Shown here piece by piece: positions 60,347 through 64,000 of a DNA stretch of 64,000 bases (the stretch's first letter is position 1; each line of letters opens with the position of its first letter). The translations under genes were made by a program, and so were the position numbers. The notes under the pieces are model-generated. The model made no database searches and had not been told where the DNA came from. It was given only the letters and a program-made list of their open reading frames with translations. The stretch covers positions 1 through 64,000 of the forward strand of contig NZ_BEWA01000001.1 in assembly GCF_003112535.1 (NCBI RefSeq), written 5' to 3'. This DNA comes from Streptomyces rishiriensis (GTDB lineage Bacteria; Actinomycetota; Actinomycetes; Streptomycetales; Streptomycetaceae).

Positions 60347-61063
60347 TCAGTGCGGGCGCCAGGTGCGGATTTCGAGGTGGAGGATGCGGGCGTCGGGGTG
60401 GATGCGTCCGGTTTCGACCAGCCATTGGTGCACAGCTGCGGTGACGTCTCCGGCGGCGGCGTTGACGCGGCGGGCGATGTCGGCGGCGTCGAAGCCGCCG
60501 GTCTGGGCGGAGCCGTAGGAGCGTTCTTCGGTGTGGTCGGCGCGTTGGATGACATCGCGGCGGATGCCGGGTGAGTCGGTGCGGCTGCCGGAGGGATGCA
60601 GGTATGCGGTCTTGGCCAAGCGAACGGTGAAGGCTAGGCGGAGGCCCTGGCGGGCGGCTTCGGCGATGAGGGGGCGCAGGCGGGCGGAGCCGGAGGCGAT
60701 GGCCTGGGCGGCGACGCGGCCGGAGCCGGTGCCAGTGGGGGTGATCAGGACGGCTTTGCTGCGGACCCGGGCGCGGGCGCCGGAGGAGGTGGTGCGGCGG
60801 GTCGTGTGTCGGGCGGCGATCGCGGTCAGTTCGGGCAGGTCGGTGATTCCGCCGGTTTCGACGGCTGTCAGGGCTTCGCGCAGGGCGGGGACGAACGCTG
60901 CGCCTTTGTTCTTGGTGTAGAACTGCGAGACCAAGGAGGGGTCGCGGTCGATGATGCGGGCGATGTCGCGTTTGGTGTAGCCGGCGGCCTGGAGCCGGTC
61001 GGCGAGGCGGGCTGCCTCGTTCAACTCGCCTGCGCGTGCTGTCGGATTGCGGCGGGGCGGCAT
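60347..61063 (-). CDS. HTH protein, paralogue B (intact)
   Basis: A protein of 238 aa from ATG 61063, which shares its A with the previous gene's TGA (TGATG). The N-terminal HTH reads EAARLADRLQAAGYTKRDIA, RIIDRDPSLVSQFYTKNKG. The middle ARVRSKAVLITPTGTGSGRV, VAAQAIASGSARLRPLIAEA is intact here, and the C-terminal domain contains RLAFTVRLAKTAYLHPSGSR and DVTAAVHQWLVETGR. It is nearly identical to paralogue A in the outer parts but without its scrambled middle. It is translationally coupled to the 675-aa gene, so the two proteins probably act together. The family has no name known to me. Confidence 0.8.
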   Translation of the reverse strand: MPPRRNPTARAGELNEAARLADRLQAAGYTKRDIARIIDRDPSLVSQFYTKNKGAAFVPALREALTAVETGGITDLPELTAIAARHTTRRTTSSGARARVRSKAVLITPTGTGSGRVAAQAIASGSARLRPLIAEAARQGLRLAFTVRLAKTAYLHPSGSRTDSPGIRRDVIQRADHTEERSYGSAQTGGFDAADIARRVNAAAGDVTAAVHQWLVETGRIHPDARILHLEIRTWRPH

Positions 61064-63090
61064 CAGGTGCCTTCCGGTGTGCTGTTCAGGGTCTGGCGGC
61101 CGATGTCGCGCAGGACGAGGAGTTGCGTTTCGTCGGCGGGGGCGTCGACGGGGCCGGGGAGGTGGCCTTTGAGGAGGTAGTCGCCGGGCCGGTGATGGTA
61201 GGGCCAGTTTTGGGATTGGGTTAGGTAGACGGCGTCGGTACGGAAAGCGATGACGGTACCGGGCGGGGTATGCAGGGCGCCTGCGTAGGTGTCGTCGTCG
61301 CGGTGGTACTGGGTGAGCAGGGCGGCCCGGGCGCCGGACCAGATCGCGGCGGCCCATTCGGGGTGGGCGTTGGGGTCGCGGGCGAAGCCTGTGGGTTTCT
61401 GCCAGGTGATCAGTTCGTCGTCGAAGCCGATGATTTCGGCGTCCGGCGGGACGTCGCGCTCCGCTGTGCGGGGGGTGGTACCGGTGACCATCCGAGGGCG
61501 TTGGGCGAAGGAGCCGATGCCGTACAGAAGGATGGAGCGGACTGCGCGGGAGGCGAGGTGGGCGGCCCGGGCCTGCTGGGGGTTGCCCTGGAAATGAGCC
61601 TGGGCGGAGAGGCTGGTCCAGGTCTCCTTGAGTTTCTTGGACCAGTCGTCGAGGGGTTTGCCTGCCTCCCACAGGATGCCGTCGAGGATCTCGACTTTCC
61701 ATGGCTGGAGGGGGTTGGACAGGGCGGCGTGGACTTCTGGTCCGCCGGCCCAGGTGGTGAAGGTGGTGCCGGGTTCGGCGGGGTAGTGCCAGGCGCGCTC
61801 GCCGGGTGCTGGGGCGGGCAGGAGGCCGACGTGGTTCCAGCCGTCGGGCACGGTGACGCGGATGTGCCAGTGGCCGCAGCCGTAGAGGGCGTTGTGTTGT
61901 TCTTTTGCGCTCCAGGAGGCGAAGGTCTTGCCGGTGATGCGGCGTGGGGCGCCGACCGGGGATTTCCAGGTGTGTTTGGCGTAGGCGAAGGTGCGGTCGT
62001 ATTCGATCAGTGCGGGCAGTTGGTCGGGGATGCGGGGTGGGGTGAGGAGTTCGTTGCGGCCCTGTCCTGCGGTGGCGTGCAGCAGGCCGCGCAGTTCTTC
62101 GGACAGGACGGGGAATCCGTCGGCGTGCTGGCCGCGCTGCGGGATGGTGCGGGTCCACAGGTCGCGGCCGGTCTGGGAGGGTGAGCCCATGATGACGGCG
62201 TCGCTGAAGTGGCGGCGCAGTTCTTCCCACAATAGGCGGAAGGCGTCGCGGACGATGCCGGGGTGGTCGGCGTCCTCGACGTCGAACCACTCCCCCACGC
62301 TGCGGATTTCGACGTGGTGGTCGCTGTGTTCGCGCTGGTAGCGGGCGACGGGGTTGCGGGCGTGGACGAAGTGTCCGGCCATCCGGTCGCGGCCTCGGCC
62401 GGTGTCGGTGCGCCAGCCCGGGACGGGGGCGTTGAGCCAGGCGGCGACGGCGTCGCGGAGGTAGGGGTAGCGGTCGGCGTCGTGGTGCCAGGGAGCCCCG
62501 GAGGTGATGTAGATGCGCTGAGTGGTGTCGGGGACGGTGTGGAAGACGGCGGCCAGGATGGCTGCGGCCGACTGGTCGCCGAGATCGAGGCGGATGGTCT
62601 GGTCGCGGTGGACGAGGGTTCCGGTGGCGGTGTCGAGGAAGACGGTGGGGCGGGCTTGCTGGGTGAAGTTGGGGCGGGTGGAGGCCAGGCCAGGGGTAGG
62701 GGTGAACCAGCGCCCGGTGTCGGTGTCCGGCGGCAGGTTGGGCAGTTCGCGGGGGGTGGAGGGGTCGGTGGCTGCCGGCGGGGGCGGCGCGGGGGGTGCC
62801 GGGTCCGGGGCGGGGGTGGCGGGTTGGGGGGTCTGCTGTGCCGGTTCGGCCGTGTGGGGGGCGGGGATGCCCTGGGGGGCGAGGTGGGGGGCGAGGGCGA
62901 CGATGTCGGCGATGCTGAGTCCGGCTGCGGGGGCGATCCGCTCTGCTTTGGCCTTGTCGTGGGCTGCCAGGGCCGTGACGGTCTTGTTCCGCTGGGTTTC
63001 CAGGCGGGCTAGGGCGGCTGCGGTCTTTTTGATGTCGTCGCGCAGTGTGCGCAGCTCAGCGAGGCCGGTCGTGTAGGTCTGTGCATCCAT
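61063..63090 (-). CDS. Large conserved protein of unknown function (plasmid-type module)
   Basis: A protein of 675 aa from ATG 63090, with GAGGAA upstream; the frame beyond that is not coding-like. Residues 1-60 are a coiled coil (LRTLRDDIKKTAAALARLET, QRNKTVTALAAHDKAKAERI), 85-130 a Pro-rich linker, and the remainder a large mixed domain rich in Trp and His (ITSGAPWHHDADRYPYLRD, ALYGCGHWHIRVTVPDGWN, TQYHRDDDTYAGALHTPPG). No NTPase or nuclease motif was identified. The stop overlaps the start of HTH paralogue B. Such pairs recur in Streptomyces accessory DNA; a replication or maintenance role is a guess. Confidence 0.7.
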   Translation of the reverse strand: MDAQTYTTGLAELRTLRDDIKKTAAALARLETQRNKTVTALAAHDKAKAERIAPAAGLSIADIVALAPHLAPQGIPAPHTAEPAQQTPQPATPAPDPAPPAPPPPAATDPSTPRELPNLPPDTDTGRWFTPTPGLASTRPNFTQQARPTVFLDTATGTLVHRDQTIRLDLGDQSAAAILAAVFHTVPDTTQRIYITSGAPWHHDADRYPYLRDAVAAWLNAPVPGWRTDTGRGRDRMAGHFVHARNPVARYQREHSDHHVEIRSVGEWFDVEDADHPGIVRDAFRLLWEELRRHFSDAVIMGSPSQTGRDLWTRTIPQRGQHADGFPVLSEELRGLLHATAGQGRNELLTPPRIPDQLPALIEYDRTFAYAKHTWKSPVGAPRRITGKTFASWSAKEQHNALYGCGHWHIRVTVPDGWNHVGLLPAPAPGERAWHYPAEPGTTFTTWAGGPEVHAALSNPLQPWKVEILDGILWEAGKPLDDWSKKLKETWTSLSAQAHFQGNPQQARAAHLASRAVRSILLYGIGSFAQRPRMVTGTTPRTAERDVPPDAEIIGFDDELITWQKPTGFARDPNAHPEWAAAIWSGARAALLTQYHRDDDTYAGALHTPPGTVIAFRTDAVYLTQSQNWPYHHRPGDYLLKGHLPGPVDAPADETQLLVLRDIGRQTLNSTPEGT

Positions 63091-63113
63091 CGTGGTTCCT
63101 CGTGGGCGCTCGG

Positions 63114-63716
63114 TCAGCTGGCGGGGTGGGGGGTGACGTAGGCGATCGTGCCGCCGGAGTGGGATTCCAGGCGGGTGCCGAGGAGCAGGGCGGCGAGGGT
63201 GCGGTCGTCTTGTCGGGTGGAGGGCAGTTCCGTGGTGGGGGCGGCGAGGTCGGTGACGTATCCGGCCAGGCGGGCGTCGGGGAAGGCGTAGCGGCCTTGG
63301 TCGTTGCGCTGCCAGGTGTCCAGGCCGGTGAGGACGGCGACTACGTAGCCGGACAGGGTGATGGGGAGCAGGCCTGCGGTGGCGATGCTGGTGGGGTCGC
63401 AGCGCCACCAGCCGCGCAGGCTTTTGAGGAGGTGGCTGGGGCCGAGGTGGGGGGCGTAGCCGATCCATGTGCGGTCGGTCTCGTCGACGCGGCGGGCTGC
63501 GTCGACGCGCAGGACGGCGATCTCGCGGGCGCTGAGGCGGTGCAGCGGGGCGGGCGGGCGCTGGTGGAGTGCCTGGACGACGTCGAGAGGGATCATGACG
63601 CGGACGCCGCGGTAGGAGAGGCCGGGCAGGACGTCGGCGCGGATGAGGCGGCGCAGGGTGGTGATGGCGCAGCCGAGTTCGGTGGCGGCCTGTCCTGTGG
63701 TCAGCAGTACGGCCAT
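63114..63716 (-). CDS. Excisionase-like HTH DNA-binding protein
   Basis: A protein of 200 aa from ATG 63716, with GAGGAGA upstream; the frame to 63812 runs through the operator and is rejected. The first 60 residues are a MerR/excisionase-type helix-turn-helix (LLTTGQAATELGCAITTLRR, LIRADVLPGLSYRGVRVMIP). The rest (TWIGYAPHLGPSHLLKSLRG, SGYVVAVLTGLDTWQRND, TRQDDRTLAALLLGTRL) is unassigned. It heads the three-gene minus-strand module and probably binds the palindrome just upstream, controlling its own synthesis. Confidence 0.75.
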   Translation of the reverse strand: MAVLLTTGQAATELGCAITTLRRLIRADVLPGLSYRGVRVMIPLDVVQALHQRPPAPLHRLSAREIAVLRVDAARRVDETDRTWIGYAPHLGPSHLLKSLRGWWRCDPTSIATAGLLPITLSGYVVAVLTGLDTWQRNDQGRYAFPDARLAGYVTDLAAPTTELPSTRQDDRTLAALLLGTRLESHSGGTIAYVTPHPAS

Positions 63717-63744
63717 GTCCGTCTCCTCGGTGGCGTGTGGTGCT

Positions 63745-63780
63745 GGAGAGGACGGTAGCCGCACACATCTCTGTTTGCAA
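63745..63780 (-). promoter_or_regulatory. Candidate promoter of the HTH/675-aa module
   Basis: On the minus strand TTGCAA, overlapping the operator's edge, and TACCGT are separated by 17 bases, fitting a -35/-10 pair for the gene at 63716. Inferred from spacing only. Confidence 0.45.
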
Positions 63781-63807
63781 GCCTGATCAGTTATCTGATC
63801 AGGCTTG
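63778..63807. promoter_or_regulatory. 30-bp perfect palindromic operator
   Basis: Arms CAAGCCTGATCAG (63778-63790) and CTGATCAGGCTTG (63795-63807) flank TTAT, with nested TGATCA palindromes in each arm. It overlaps the candidate -35 of the module at 63716, the expected place for a repressor. Confidence 0.65.
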
Positions 63808-63822
63808 TACATCGTGGTGGCC

Positions 63823-64000
63823 TCAAAGAGCGTTGAGGCGGGCTTCGTCTGCGGCGGGGCCTACTGCCCCGATCTTCAGCAGCCTTGATTCGATGGCCTG
63901 TTCACTGCGGCCGAACTCTTCGCCGAGTGCGGGGGCGAGTACTCCGTCGGCGCAGCGCTGGGCGAGCTGCCGGTCGTCTTCGTCGCTCCAGCGGGCGTGG
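63823..64000 (-). CDS. C-terminal part of a Myb/SANT-like protein (runs off the window)
   Basis: The minus strand encodes HARWSDEDDRQLAQRCADGV, LAPALGEEFGRSEQAIESRL, then LKIGAVGPAADEARLNAL, ending at TGA 63823-63825. RWSDEDDRQL followed by a second helix and a third with SEQAIESRLLKIG resembles a GcrA/Myb-type DNA-binding helix set. The N-terminal part is outside the window. It lies upstream of, and in the same direction as, the excisionase-like gene. Confidence 0.55.
   Translation of the reverse strand, partial: HARWSDEDDRQLAQRCADGVLAPALGEEFGRSEQAIESRLLKIGAVGPAADEARLNAL

Noticed and set aside
60347..62290. 647-codon minus-strand frame reaching into the 675-aa gene
   Set aside because: The true gene starts at ATG 61063; the upstream part is an Arg/Pro-rich shadow of the neighbouring frame.

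Overview
The window looks like accessory DNA from a Streptomyces or close relative, probably a chromosome arm or a linear plasmid. The evidence is the high GC content, GTG and TTG starts with strong purine-rich Shine-Dalgarno sites, stop/start overlaps such as GTGA, and actinobacterial families (SAV_2336-type vWA, trypco2, DUF6083, DUF6417, replication-relaxation, Ku with a Lys/Ala tail, lactococcin-972-like bacteriocins). No rRNA, tRNA or CRISPR array was seen. Many genes are decayed (IS5-type transposase pieces, Ku, replication-relaxation, helicase and HEPN-like scraps), as expected for a fast-turnover region.

Layout. 0-5.7 kb: a large STAND NTPase with an N-terminal Cap4-like nuclease, then gene debris, an Imm1-like orphan and an IS5 remnant. 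5.9-16.9 kb: the most notable locus, a compact same-strand RiPP-type gene cluster. It has a 48-aa precursor-like peptide followed by a strong hairpin, then a GNAT acetyltransferase, an HExxH metalloenzyme, four SagB/nitroreductase homologues, a YcaO cyclodehydratase, an orphan protein, and an ABC exporter with two permeases. IS5-type remnants bound it on both sides. 17-22 kb: a HEPN-like gene fragment and a complete ABC-three-component (Lamassu-like) defence operon on the minus strand. 22.9-27 kb: a sigma-factor-like pair, a 1.6-kb gene-free stretch with two LexA-like boxes, and a small membrane protein next to an HTH regulator.

27.8-34.6 kb (minus strand): a VMAP-type conflict operon made of trypco2, trypsin-VMAP, MoxR AAA+ and a vWA/pseudokinase/TPR protein. 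34.7-38.5 kb: a lone HsdM-like methyltransferase with altered catalytic motifs, an SF1 helicase and small decayed genes. 38.4-42.7 kb: DUF6083, an XRE regulator with three spaced operators, and conserved Streptomyces hypotheticals. 43.3-49.1 kb: two lactococcin-972-like bacteriocins with duplicated upstream regions, one in an operon with an ABC exporter/immunity pair, flanking a GT39-like membrane enzyme.

49-59.4 kb: transposase relics, secreted proteins (a serine protease with FG-GAP-like repeats, a lamin-tail-domain protein, an HNH-like lipoprotein, a DUF3761 protein), and Ku, replication-relaxation and HEPN remnants. 59.9-64 kb (minus strand): a plasmid-like module of HTH protein, a 675-aa protein of unknown function and a second HTH protein that is a paralogue of the gene at 41.9-42.7 kb, with a large palindromic operator at its head.

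Taken together, the window combines several independent conflict or defence systems (Cap4-STAND, ABC-3C, VMAP), bacteriocins and one unassigned azole-type RiPP cluster, separated by mobile-element debris.
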